A DNA stretch of 64,000 nt from Gordionus sp. m RMFG-2023 (lineage: Eukaryota; Nematomorpha; Gordioida; Chordodea; Parachordodidae): positions 55,343,561-55,407,560 of the forward strand of contig NC_088775.1 of assembly GCF_954871325.1 (NCBI RefSeq), written 5' to 3'. Made by a program: the position numbers and the translations under genes. This document shows, piece by piece, positions 39,179-49,609 of this stretch. Position 1 is the first letter of the stretch. Every line of letters starts with the position of its first letter. Under the pieces are notes generated by a model that did no database searches, was not told the DNA's origin, and saw only the letters and a program-made list of their open reading frames with translations.

Positions 39179-39775
39179 AATAGTGTTGTTATTTGGATGA
39201 CATGCTAAATGCAGATAAAGGTGTAGATTCTGCTGTTGCTGAAAGGGTCAAACAAGCAGGGAAGAAGTTAGAGAAATGTTATCTATTCGTCTAAAGTTAA
39301 AGGGAAAAGTTTACGTAAGCTCACAGAGGAGTTATATAGTTTATGGCGATTAAACATGGCAATGAAAGGGGTTCGCGAAGTTAAATTGAAAAGAATGGAG
39401 ATGAGGATGATTAGATGGATGGGTGGGGTATCTCTGAGAGAGAGAGAAAACTAGCAAGGATTGTAAAAAAGCATAGGAATAGAAGTGATTGTAATGGTAA
39501 TGAGAAAAAAATAGAGAGATGGTTTGGGCATGTGTAACGAAAGATGACTGGGTAAAGAGATACCCTCGATGGAAGTAGGAGGATCAAGCCTTGAGGAAGG
39601 CCTAAGATGGCGTGGATAAATATGATAGCGTTGGATATGAGGAAAATGAATATTACACATATTTATGCTTAGAACCGTCAAAAATGGAGAAAGTAAGGTT
39701 TACTTGGGTAAACCCGGAAGCCGATAAAACGGAGAAGAAATCTGGAAAATCATCATATAAAATAATGTGTTATGG
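39179..39775 (+). pseudogene. RTE-type LINE copy A, C-terminal end
   Basis: The 3' end of copy A: DMLNADKGVDSAVAERVKQA at about 39198, then a KLKGKSLRK stretch, KRMEMRMIRWMGGVSLRERE near 39390, RWFGHV near 39520, a 'GRPKMAWINM' piece and a terminal WRK..WVNPEAD-like segment ending near 39730. This order is the normal tail of the family, so the LINE's own 3' end is present here. The sequence after about 39760 no longer resembles LINE. Confidence 0.82.
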
Positions 39776-40844
39776 GATTGTATAAAATTTTAATGTTCAT
39801 TATCAGCAACAAAATCTTACAATCTTGTTATAAGGGGGTGATTGGCAATTTAATCTATTTATTTAATTCAGATAATGGCCCAGATTTATTTTTTAAATTC
39901 TACAAAACGCTGCCATGGCAATGTTATATGCTTTCTTAAAATTATCATTCTCTAAAAATATCTCGTTAGCATTGATTTGCCATTTAGTTTAATGTACAAG
40001 AACATCTTCTGTGCCTGGGAAGGTAGTCAATGTCATTTAAATCACAATTATCACCCCAGATGAGATCGCTGTTGTGCAAACAAAATTGGATTCCAATACT
40101 CCTAAAATATCTTATTTTAATAACATATTTAGATATTCTTGACTTCATATTAGGTTACAGAGTATCTGTTGCTCAATTAAATCTTCATCATCACAGGAAG
40201 TTAATTTTTGTTTTTTTAATATTTAATTGAATTATTTTCTTATTATCTAAAGTTTCTTAATTATTACGGATTGGCTATATGATGTGTTCTAAAAAAAAAT
40301 TTCATATAAAAATATTTAATTTATAATAATTATTCTAAAAATTTAGTTTAATTAATAATTCTATATAATACTAAGCAAAAAAATTTTTGTTACATGTAAA
40401 TCTAACTAAAACTTAGTACAATTATTTAATACCTGTTATGTGAAAATAAATTTAGAGAGTTACCATAGATTGAGTAGATGGCTTAGAAACTAAAATATAC
40501 TTTTCTTAGAAGACATACGAGACATTTAACACTAATATTACCTGTAGACATCTCTTTGTGAAATTTAAAATATTTTTTGACCAACATATTACATCTAAGT
40601 CCGCGGTTTTGGTAATAGTTTTAGAAAGGGATGATACAATTTTAATTTCATCATTCTGAATCATTTAAATGTCATTCTCATCAAATACAAGTAAGAGTCA
40701 GAATTCATATTATATTCTGTATCTGTCTGATTCATTGGTCTGATCAAGTATCAATTCAGGGGCACATATAGAATCATTTAATCAAAATTTTAAATTAATT
40801 TAATTTATAACATAAATATAATAATTATTTGAATATAAATAGCA
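39776..40844. other. AT-rich stretch, no confirmed gene
   Basis: Two patches look faintly coding on the minus strand. One at about 39890-40200 would read AMAAFCRI and ENDNFKKAYN. One at about 40545-40720 would read IKIVSSLSKTITKTADLDVI, then CWSKNILNFTKRCLQ before a GTAATA that could be a donor. I could not match either to a family. The missing last exon of the TAO kinase was looked for here and not recognised. Confidence 0.35.
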
Positions 40845-40895
40845 ACTAGTTACTTTTGGGTTACTTTCCAAAAAAATGTAACTAGTTATATAGTA
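40845..40895. mobile_element. Terminal fragment of a hAT-1 relative
   Basis: AACTAGTTACTTTTGGGTTA and TGTAACTAGTTAT are the subterminal motifs of hAT-1. Nothing else of the element is left. Confidence 0.55.
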
Positions 40896-41009
40896 TTTCG
40901 ATATTATTATTATGTTTATTAACAAATAACATTTTAGGATATTTGACAGTATTCAAGTCAAATACTCGGTCAATTGACCGACTTGCCGACCTTGATTCAT
41001 TTTAATTAC

Positions 41010-41192
41010 CTTTTGTTCCAAAATGATTAATTTCTCCGAATATTTGGCTTCGAGTCTATCCTTATCGGCTGCGTAGAGTGTTTCCATTTTGTCGCGAGTT
41101 CCGTGTTGATAATGCAAAAGAGTCGTCATTTCCCGGTTTAATCTTTCGTTCAGCTCCCGCATTTCAAGCTTTTGAGTCTGGTCCATAATTAA
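41010..41192 (-). CDS. TAOK: TAO kinase exon (4th in window), coiled-coil tail
   Basis: 183 nt, 61 codons, phase 0 at both ends. The acceptor AAATTAG lies at 41193-41199 and the donor AAG/GTAATT at 41009-41008. The translation begins LIMDQTQKLEMRELNERLNR and ends KYSEKLIILEQK. Joined to the previous exon's MLQKQT it parallels, from memory of the family, the TAOK1 stretch 'MLSTQALRLDEAQE...ELELLNAYQ' with equal spacing to the LL-x-YQ motif and to the later LEQK. TAO kinases are Ste20-like MAP3Ks acting upstream of p38/JNK and Hippo kinases; this segment is the regulatory coiled coil, not the catalytic domain. The continuation (E-E-E...RLGF in the family) was not found in the window. Confidence 0.85.
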
Positions 41193-42632
41193 CTAATTTT
41201 ATATTAAGTTTACTCTTATAAATAATTAATATTTATATGTTATCATGTTTTCCCCCTTAATATATTCTATATTTTTTTTAATCGAGTAAATAAAATGTAT
41301 TTATGTTTTTTTCATTTTAGCTTAGCGATACATGAAAACTTTTAATCTTATAAGAGCAGGGCTGTCAGATCTCCGATTAAACGGGAGACGATTACAATTT
41401 TTCTATGAAAACAAAATATTATACGACATTGGTCAAACTTCCATAATTTTACAATACAAATTTCATTATTATTCAAAAATAAATTTTTAAATAATAATAA
41501 AAAAATTTATAAAAAAGTGCCTAATTTGTGTTGTATTATTTTCTTTGGCTTACTAATAGATTGAAGTTCTTATATTTTTAAATTAGTAAGTTCGGTTTTA
41601 CCTGTTTCTAAAATTTTATTATTTAATTCGTCGGCGTCAAGTTAAAAAAAACCAGACATTTCAATGGAATCAACGAGTTTATTTTCTTTTTATCAATATA
41701 TTTTTGTTAGATAAAACTTTCACTTCTATCATCATAATTAAACAAGCTAAAGTTAAGGGTATTTTATCCTAGACAGCACATTATAAAAAAAAAATTCATT
41801 TTTCAGCTTAAAATATTTTTAGATAATTTATGAGCTAATTCTGGGGTGCTGCTTTTTTAATTGAACGAATGTAAAAACTGAACGCTATATTTATAATTTG
41901 TTATTATAAAAATCACTAATTTACTCTAAAACGTATTACAATACAATATAGTCGGGCTTTATCTTTATGATGAATAAATAAATTTAATAAATTTAACTTA
42001 TTCGAATAGTATAATCTAAAATTATACAAATAAAATTATTGATATATAAAATAAGAATAAAAGATACTGCCGATTGAATCTGGCCAAATCGGGCGCAATG
42101 CTCAATTAAAAATTTCTTCCACAATTCAAAAATTTCAACCTGGTAACCCTGATCAAGAGTAATTTCTTACAACTAGATTTTGAATACCGGAAAAAAAGTT
42201 AGAAATAAACACCATGGTATTTTGAATTGTAAAAAAAGTATTTATAATCAATGCATGAAACTGTATTATCATGGACGCGATTTTATTTTGTAAAGTTAAT
42301 TGAAAATAAAAAAGAAAAGTCGATTAAAATTGTTAAAAATATATTAAACTTTGTTTTCTTTTCAATATGTAAATGAAAATATATATAGCCGATTGTATTA
42401 TAAAATGATTATTATTATTAACTTTTTAGTTTGTATTAAGTAAAATAAAGTTAGTTTTAATTTTGTAATTCACCTAAATTCACATTTTGATTTGTAAAAA
42501 AATATTTATAATTCAAACTGTGAGCCTTATTAATGATTTTACTTAAACTTTCATTATTAATTTTTCCTTTATTTAATTTTCTTTTATTTGTTATTTAATC
42601 GATAAATCCTTTTCTAAATGTACTCAATAATA
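41193..42632. other. Intron sequence without recognised element
   Basis: First 1.4 kb of the 7.1 kb intron between the exons at 48306-48605 and 41010-41192. AT-rich; no coding sequence or repeat was recognised. Confidence 0.5.
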
Positions 42633-42860
42633 TAGGTTTAGTAAAGACCAAGTTAAGGGCGGGTAAATTTAAATAATTTTCGGGCATGAGCAGAACGGGC
42701 GTATTTTAATTTTGTAAGTTTAAGCAAGAATGTATTAAAATAAATAAGGAACCAAGCCAACCAATCAAATCATTTTTAAACATTCGGCGGGCGGGTTGAA
42801 CAAAATTTAGATAAATAGGCGAGCTGTAATTTTTTAACATGGGTGATGCAGACTTCTAAT
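42633..42860. mobile_element. Possible MITE with GGGCGGG blocks
   Basis: A patch of unusual base composition (AAGGGCGGGTAAA, GAACGGGCG, CGGCGGGCGGGTTG). Its right end, read inwards, is TAGAAGTCTGCATCACCC. That resembles the TAGTGATCTGCATCGGGCC end of the GC-rich MITE at 52103-52489. The left end is not certain. Confidence 0.4.
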
Positions 42861-42959
42861 ACATATATTCGAGCAGCACCAGAATTTACACCGAGAAAAT
42901 TGAAAGATAATAAAATATTAAATCAAATGTGTTGTCGGGGGAGTCATTGAAAAAAAACT

Positions 42960-43040
42960 TAAGGAATCACAAAGCAAAGCATAACCCTTCAAATCTTGAG
43001 AATTTGAGTACTTAGTTATAGGGTATTAGTATTAAACAAT
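42960..43040 (+). mobile_element. Fragment of the FLYWCH/Mutator-like transposon
   Basis: AAAGCATAACCCTTCAAATC and TTGAGAATTTGAGTACTTAG repeat part of the Mutator-like element at 54460-54535 (HRAKHNPSNLENLKDLVIK) with a few changes. It is an isolated piece of about 80 bp, so it comes from a second copy. Confidence 0.75.
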
Positions 43041-43059
43041 AGTGTTAAAGTAGCTATTT

Positions 43060-44490
43060 AAAATAAGCGTGCTAATTTTCTAAGTAGGATCGGTAACGGC
43101 GCTACATTTTTTAACGAAGCACTGATGAAAATTACTAAAGATGACATAGTTATAATAGTTGGGTACTTAAATGCGCCTGTGGGAATGGCAGTAGAAGGGT
43201 ACAAAAGATACCTGGGTAGTTTTAAATATGGAAAATTAAATGATGGAGGAGAGCATGTATTGAGATTTGCGCCTTTTACCTTAACTTTGCCAACACCTTT
43301 CAAGAAAAGGAATAAACGTTTAATATATAAGAGCAGTACACGAACTCATATAAAAAAAGGTGTAATAAACTGCAAAGTCATCCCAGGTGAAGACAATGCT
43401 TCACAGTACAAGTTACTAGTCATGGATTTCGCCTTACAAATAAACCCTTTCAAAACAAGCTACCAGAACCCCGGATCAAATAAATGAAATTAAAATCACA
43501 GATGCCCTCACAATAAAGGCAAATATTAAAACAATCGATTCTTCGCATGACTGAACTCTAATATTAATAAATACTGCCAGTCTTCCTCGTCCACGTGAAT
43601 CAAACAAAAAATTAGTGATAAAGTAAGATATAAATCCCAAAGCATAGAAGACATTTAAATATATAGAAATTCCGAGAGAATGACTACAAAGGTGGCGGCT
43701 AGGGTTAAAACCTGGCATATATGAGCAACTGCATAAAAAAGAGTGGCAAAATAAAATTTAAACATTGAAATAATTCATATAAATGGAACTCTAAAAAACA
43801 ATCAAAAATAAAGAAAATTAATATTAAAGGGAAAATAGATAATGAATATCAACTTAATCCCTACATATTACATCTAGATTAATACTAACCATATCAAGAT
43901 GCCATCAACCAATAATAGCAAGAAATAATATATGGCCTCAAATGCATGAAAGATGATAAGGAAAGAGGCTGTGATTATTTTCCAATAGAAAGTCTTAAAG
44001 AACTAAAAGATGAAGGAATATATTTCCTCATAAATTCTTCAATAAAATACTGGAAAGTGATTCCTCAAAGATGAAGCTATTTAATTAATATCTTCAAAAA
44101 TAAAGGTGATACACATAATTGTCAAAACATTAGAGGCTTAATTTATGTCACACTGTATAAAACTCTATGAGAAAATAATAGAAAAAGGGTCAAATGGCAG
44201 TCGAATAGGAAAGACTTGCTTGGCTTTATGCCTAGAAGATCAACGACTGATGCATAGACAAATGTGTGAAAAGTACAGGGGAAGAAGCAAAGGACTCATT
44301 AGGTGGGCTTTAAGCAGTATAAATATACCTGAAAAATATATTAACATGCATAAGACTACAATGATCTAAAGTATAAATGACACATTATCAGTTCAATAGC
44401 AGAGGGATTTTATCAAGGGTCGGTTTTCAATCCACTACTTTACATAACAGTAATAGATGTTCTATCACAGACATATTCACGATCAACCCC
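43060..44490 (+). pseudogene. Second LINE family, decayed ORF (endonuclease and RT)
   Basis: Coding traces in order: KITKDDIVIIVGYLNAPVG (AP-endonuclease 'GDLNARVG' motif) near 43125; YGKLNDGGEHVLRFA near 43225; a linker with ITNFLF-like decay; then RT pieces KCMKDDKERGCDYFPIESLK near 43938, NIFKNKGDTHNCQN near 44092, GFMPRRSTTDAQTNV near 44225, IRWALSSINIPEKYINM near 44298 and a 'GSVFNPLL' piece near 44420. The YRG..KGL to IRWAL junction lacks the catalytic region that normally lies between, so an internal deletion is present. The motif spelling differs from the RTE copies A-C, so this is a distinct, older family. Confidence 0.78.
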
Positions 44491-44544
44491 ATAAAATATG
44501 ATATTTGGAGATAATTGCCGAATTGGATAAATATTTTAGAACAT

Positions 44545-44965
44545 CATGAGTTAAAAATAGTGTTGTACGAAGTTCGGTATTTTGAAAAAAATGATGAGCC
44601 ACGTTCCTTTTACTTTTGAAGAACTTTGAACGTGAACGCGTTTCTTTTTTTGACGACCGTGTTTGTTTTTTACGTTCGTTAAAGAAAATCTTATTATTTT
44701 TATTCATTTGAAAATAAAAAATATTAATTATATATGTTAAAAATTAATAAGAAAAATATTTTTATTGACTTAAAACTTTTTTTAAACATGACTAATATAT
44801 TGTGTCAAAAAAAATATATGGTATTTATTATATAATATTAAATATTAAATAAAATTTAAAAAAATAATTAATTCGGAAAGTTTTGAACGAACGTGAACGC
44901 GTTCCCTTTTTTGAAGGTAAACGTTGAATAGCGTTAGATTTTTCTGAAAATGTTTACAGCATTAG
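44545..44965. mobile_element. MITE with GAACGTGAACGCG subterminal repeats
   Basis: The left part starts GTTGTACGAAGTTCGG and holds TTTGAACGTGAACGCG, CGTTCGTTAAAG and CCACGTTCC. The right part holds GAACGAACGTGAACGCG and GTAAACGTTGAATAGCG. GAACGTGAACGCG occurs on both sides of an AT-rich centre (about 44700-44870). No coding sequence. This layout fits a short non-autonomous DNA transposon; exact ends and TSD are not settled. Confidence 0.55.
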
Positions 44966-46145
44966 TTAAAAATCAAAACAAGGAAAAAAAAGAATATATG
45001 GTAATAGGTTGAGACAACAGTTTACATTGATATAAGTGAATGGCCTCTACCGGTAATTGATAGCTGCGATTCCAGTAGCGTCACTAGGGAGAGAATTGCT
45101 GAAAATTAAGACCTCTATAAAATTTTTAAAAACTACAAAAAGAAGGTAATTTTCAAAAATTTTCTTAAAATAAAGTCCATAATAAAGAAATTTAAAAAAA
45201 TATTTCCTAAAAAAGGTATTTTCTAAAAAAAAATATTCTGTATTTTTTTAAAAGTTGAGCCACCCGAGATTGGTGTAGGCTAGTGACGCAACTGTTAGGT
45301 TTCACTTCACAAAGCAGTAGCACAATTGAAAAATAAAATGAATCAAAGATGGTTGTGATGGAAAAATTTTCAGGAGTATTTTTTTTTAAAATTTTTAAAC
45401 TTTTATTTATTTTAAAAAATAAAATGCATATTAAAAAAACATATAAAATGGTGAAAAAACAATGGATTTTTTAAAAAAAGAAAAAGAAGCCTCTCATTGA
45501 GTCGAGGAAACTAAAATATTTGCTTCGGAATACACCAATTTGGGTTGATGGTAAAATTTTAGAGAAAGATCCACGATATAATTTGAGAAATTTATTTACT
45601 TAAGAATCTTAAAAAAATGATTTTTGATAAAAGAATTTCCCACAAATTAAATGGGAATATACACAGTTCCATAGTACAGCCAACAATTTTATAAGTTCGA
45701 TAACATGGCCATAGAATTTTAGAGATATCTGGGATAATCAAAAAAAATAACATATGTAATATAAATATATCAAAAAGTTTAAAGATAGTTACTATAAAAA
45801 TAAAAATCTTAGTTTAGGTATACGATAAAAAGTCTAGAAAACTATATCGGAAACAAAGTTGTTTAGAAGTGATTGATAAACGAAAGAAATCATAAAGTTA
45901 AAGCCAATATCACCGGATGTACGAACAAAATAAAATGAAAAGAAATATAATATAGAATTTTTTTTTAGTATGTGTAGACTAATTCTATAAAAAAACTTGA
46001 AAGGTGATATAGGAATAGACCCTAGTAAAATAAAACTTCTTATTACAAAATTTAATCTAATCATAATGTGGATGCATTTTGCATTTACCTAATAAAATAA
46101 AAGGTGTATGAAAATACTTGGGAAATATTCACCCAAATCTGGGTT
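44966..46145. other. Intron sequence without recognised gene
   Basis: AT-rich with patches (45050-45110, 45255-45300) of higher GC that look like worn transposon ends. No family was recognised. Confidence 0.4.
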
Positions 46146-46173
46146 CGGGCCGTTTTTAATCCAGGATTTTCTT

Positions 46174-46252
46174 ATGGGGGGGGGGGGGAATTTTTGGGGG
46201 GCTTCGCCCCCAAACCCCCTTTACCAGCTATCCCCCGGCCTTCGGCCGGGTC
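46174..46252. other. GC-rich double hairpin next to a G run
   Basis: A run of 13 G is followed by GGGGGGCTTCGCCCCC and CCCCGGCCTTCGGCCGGG, two strong short hairpins with TTCG-type loops, in a region otherwise poor in GC. No terminator or RNA gene context is visible; it lies near the presumed end of hAT-4. Confidence 0.6.
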
Positions 46253-46539
46253 TTATATTTTAGCTATTCCATTTAATTATTCATAATTTAATAATAATTA
46301 TATTTCTATTTGTAACTATTATTTACTAATTCGTGCTAATGGATATTTCAAGCCTATTTTTTATTATTTTTAGTTAGGTATATTATATTTAATAAAGTTT
46401 TTTAAATGTAAAGTTGAAATAAAGTTTAATGTCATTTTTTTATAAAATTTGCTTTAAAAACTAGCCTCAGCTTAAATACAATATAAGTATAATATAATTT
46501 TTTTTATTTAAAATACTAATAGTAGTTGTATAAAATATT

Positions 46540-46760
46540 AATGTTGTTAAACGGCTCGTTTTGAGCTGATTTTTAAAAACGGCTAACTCAATATTTTCAC
46601 CAGAAAAATATTAACTAAATTTCGAAATTTCGATACTATATGTCTAGACCTTTGCTCCTTCTATGAACAAAATTTTCAGGCTTGCATTATATTTTTCTGG
46701 ATAAATAACTGAGTTAGCCGTTTTTAAAAATCGGCTCAAAACGAGGCGTTTAACAACACT
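46540..46760. mobile_element. 221 bp MITE with about 49-bp inverted repeats
   Basis: The left arm starts AATGTTGTTAAACG and runs through CTCGTTTTGAGC, GATTTTTAAAAACGGCTAAC and TCA; the right arm is its near-perfect complement ending CGTTTAACAACACT. It is flanked on both sides by ATAAAATATT (46530-46539 and 46761-46770), a 10-bp duplication. Long arms plus a 9-10 bp duplication fit a Mutator-type MITE. No coding capacity. Confidence 0.85.
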
Positions 46761-46855
46761 ATAAAATATTGACTAGAAAATAATTAAAAAAACAAGTTTT
46801 TTTAAACTTCTTATCAAATACAATATTATACAAATTTTTTTATTAAATACTATAA

Positions 46856-47740
46856 TTATAATGCGATTTTTAATTTTCGTGGGAATGTTGCCAATTCATC
46901 AAGAATTTTGTTTGTCTTTGGAACCAAATCTCTGTGGATATTTAACAGAGCTAACCCATTTAGCCGAGATTCGGAATTAGTACTTCATAAATATGTTTTC
47001 AACCTTCTTAAGTTGGAAATTCCTTTCATTCGTACATGTTATAATAGGCAAACATGGTAGGATATAAACCAACTTCAAAATATTAGGAATTTGAGCCAAG
47101 GTTTCTTTACACCGATTAAACGCATCAATAGCATGCTCAGGTAAAATAGCTAAACGTATTAAATATTTATCACAATTCGAATTCACTGATTAAATTTATT
47201 TCAGTATCAATATCATAGGAATAAAATTTTCCTAAATATTTAATTTTGCCAATAGTGGCATTAGAAAACGAAGATGGATCTTTGGGTATTAAAACTTGAA
47301 GATTGTTAAAGACTTGTTTTTTATCTAAAAACCGTACTTTTATTTGAGATAAAAAAGTATCTAAGAATGGGATAAAAGTGGATATTTTATAATATTCTTC
47401 AGTTGAGCCAATATTTATTTTACATCTCAATAATTGCCCAGGTGCTAGACGAGGTTTAATTAGTGTTATATCATAAAATTTAGCCTTCGATTCAACGTCT
47501 ATATAAATATTATGAAAATATTCATCTACATTCATTCTTATTGTATCTACCTGTTCATATATATTTTCCGCCTAATCAATAACCTGAACCAAATCTAAAT
47601 TTGGTTTTTGTAAATTTCTACAAAGTAGTGAGCTATAGGAAAATAATTTATTGATGCAACTAGCAGCAATGATAAACTCTGATTGATCAATTGAATTCAA
47701 TAATGATATCGCTTCTATGATACATTACTTTTTTTCATGC
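46856..47740 (-). pseudogene. hAT-4 transposase remnant ('52 kDa repressor'-like)
   Basis: Read on the minus strand: LLNSIDQSEFIIAASCINKL near 47700, then MNVDEYFHNIY, a KPRLAPGQLLRCKINIG / STEEYYKISTFIPFLDTFLS stretch, PNILKLVYILPCLPI, TCTNERNFQLKKV, and finally RLNGLALLNIHRDLVPKTN with a stop at 46856-46858. This order (R.P....RCNI....EEYYRI..FIPFLD...P....ER.FS..RR.K...RLNGLALL.IHR) is that of hAT proteins often annotated '52 kDa repressor of the inhibitor of the protein kinase'. A frameshift near 47180 and a stop near 47575 show it is inactive. hAT-3 is a relative. Confidence 0.85.
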
Positions 47741-48305
47741 TCAGCCTTATTTAACTTTTACTTTTGTATTTATATTTCTTCTGTTCTACAAAATCGAAGT
47801 AAAAATAAAATATTTAAAAAATTATAGATATTTATTAATAATTAATATTAAAATTACTTATTAATTCTAACTTACTAATAATTTTGGATTTAAATAATAA
47901 TAAAATAAATTACCATTTGATTTCAATCTCTTTGAACTTAAAATTTTTCCATTTTATTATTATTTTTGAATAATGTTAATGTACTCACAAGGAAAGTAAA
48001 TTTTAATAAAATTTATTTATAAAAAATAAGTGTTATGTTGGAAAATTGATATTCAAAAATTTGTAAAATTTTGATTGGGGGGGGGGGGGGGTGGAGGGTA
48101 AAATTTTTATTAGCTTAAAATGATATTTATGAAAACAGTCAAATTTGCGATTGGTTACGCGCCTGGCTTATACTTAGATTTAAAATTATTCATTTTAAAT
48201 TATCTTTTTGTTCATGTAAAAAAAATTAGAGTTCTTTCCAGGGATTTTTTTCTGGAGATTATTTTCCCAATTATCCTAGATTTTAAAAATATTTGGTTTC
48301 TTTAC

Positions 48306-48605
48306 TGTTTGTTTTTGCAACATATCTGCTATAGTTTTCTCGTAATCTCGATTTATCAAAACTAGTTTCCTGCCCTTTTCCTCCTTCAAATGTTTGACCA
48401 AATCTTTTGGGTTATTGGAATTATTTTTATCGCCAAGATCTAAAGGTAACGAAGTAAGCGAAAGGTTATTTTCGGAGTTATTTTGATTGGTGAATTGAAT
48501 TTTGGAGGAGACGTTTTTGATAATTTGAGCCTTGAGGATTTTGTATTGCTTCTCCTGAATTCGAACTACATCGTTGAATTGCTTGCGTATCTTGTTTTCT
48601 TTCTC
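48306..48605 (-). CDS. TAOK: TAO kinase exon (3rd in window)
   Basis: 300 nt, 100 codons, phase 0 at both ends. The acceptor TTTTTTTAG precedes GAGAAAGAAAAC and the donor follows as ACA/GTAAAG at 48305-48304. The translation opens EKENKIRKQFNDVVRIQEKQ and closes KTIADMLQKQT. It matches the TAO-kinase coiled coil around '[20 protein letters not shown]' and '[20 protein letters not shown]', with an extra polar insert of about 25-30 residues rich in N and S (positions 34-66) that the vertebrate proteins, as I recall them, lack. It sits alone between two large introns packed with transposons. Confidence 0.88.
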
Positions 48606-49609
48606 CTAAAAAAAATAATATTTGAATAAATAGTTAAAATTAGTCGGTTTGTGCTAAAATTATTATAAAAAAATGGTCACTTATAATGATTTTTTGTTCT
48701 GGGTGGACAAAGTGTGCTCAAATTGATCAAGTTATTTAAGATGTAATATGCTCAAATTTGACATGTTTTACTGTATACATGATTTGGCAATGATTATATT
48801 CAAGAGGATCTGGGCTAGGGTGTAAAATAATTTTAATTATAGCCATTTGATATCTACCCCATATGATGAAACTCAAATAACGCTTTGGGATAACATATAA
48901 CACAACTTTTATTAAAATAGTATAACACCAAACAGATAATTTTATTTGATGAAACTCAATGCACGCTTTTGGATAACATATAACACTAAACAAGGTCCAA
49001 ATTTTATTAAAATAGTATACCCCCATTTTTAAAAATAAACTAAATATATCCGTATCAAATTATTTTTATTTTATGAAAGGAATTTGTTGAGATGCGATGC
49101 TCAACCCTCTCCAGTAAATTAAAACCGAGAACTTGAAGCTGCTGGAACAGTCAAGAGGCATCTTATTGATTTCTCATTTAAATCAATATTATATTATTCG
49201 ATATGCGATTATTTCACCCAGATGATACTCAAACTATTTGAAAAAATAACAAACTTAAGTGTCAATATTTAATAATTCCAAAACACAAATCTACCCAAAT
49301 TCAAAAATAAGGTCAGTTTTACATTTTGCCACTTTTACTAATTTTTGCACGAAAAATTTGGTATCTAGTTATATTTTGATCCAAATGATTTTAATATGGT
49401 ATTTATTTAAGGGTAGTTTCAAAGGGTAATTTATAGAAAATTACTTTAATTTAAAAAAAAACGCCTATTTTGGATTTCGTATTCTAGTCATTGTTTAAAT
49501 GGTCATAACTAATGCTAGTGTGGAGGTAAAATCGATTGCTTGTGAACATCCACAAAATAAGGCTAAACTTTAGTTTTTTACACTTATTTTTGAATTTTAA
49601 TTTAAATGC
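48606..49609. other. Intron sequence with a direct repeat
   Basis: Contains a direct repeat of about 90 bp: GATGAAACTCAAATAACGC...TTTTATTAAAATAGTATA (from 48863) and GATGAAACTCAATGCACGC...TTTTATTAAAATAGTATA (from 48952), both with GGATAACATATAACAC. GGTCAGTTTTACATTTTGCC near 49311 resembles a Tc1-type terminus. No gene seen. Confidence 0.5.

Larger units (their letters stand above)
46146..48165 (-). mobile_element. hAT-4 (minus strand), worn
   Basis: A minus-strand hAT whose 5' terminus reads CAGGCGCGTAACC from 48165, the same terminal type as hAT-3 (CAGGCGCGTAC). The 3' terminus is degenerate; a CGGGCCGTTTTTAATCCAGG block followed by a G run near 46145-46189 is the best candidate, so the left boundary is uncertain. 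The coding remnant (46856-47740) and a nested 221 bp MITE (46540-46760) lie inside. Confidence 0.65.

Noticed and set aside
40545-40780. Terminal TAO kinase exon
   Set aside because: A minus-strand reading with a possible donor exists, but its sequence does not resemble the expected E-rich helix ending in RLGF.
46174-46252. Structured RNA or terminator from the two hairpins
   Set aside because: No conserved RNA family layout, no adjoining gene end, and proximity to a transposon terminus explains it better.
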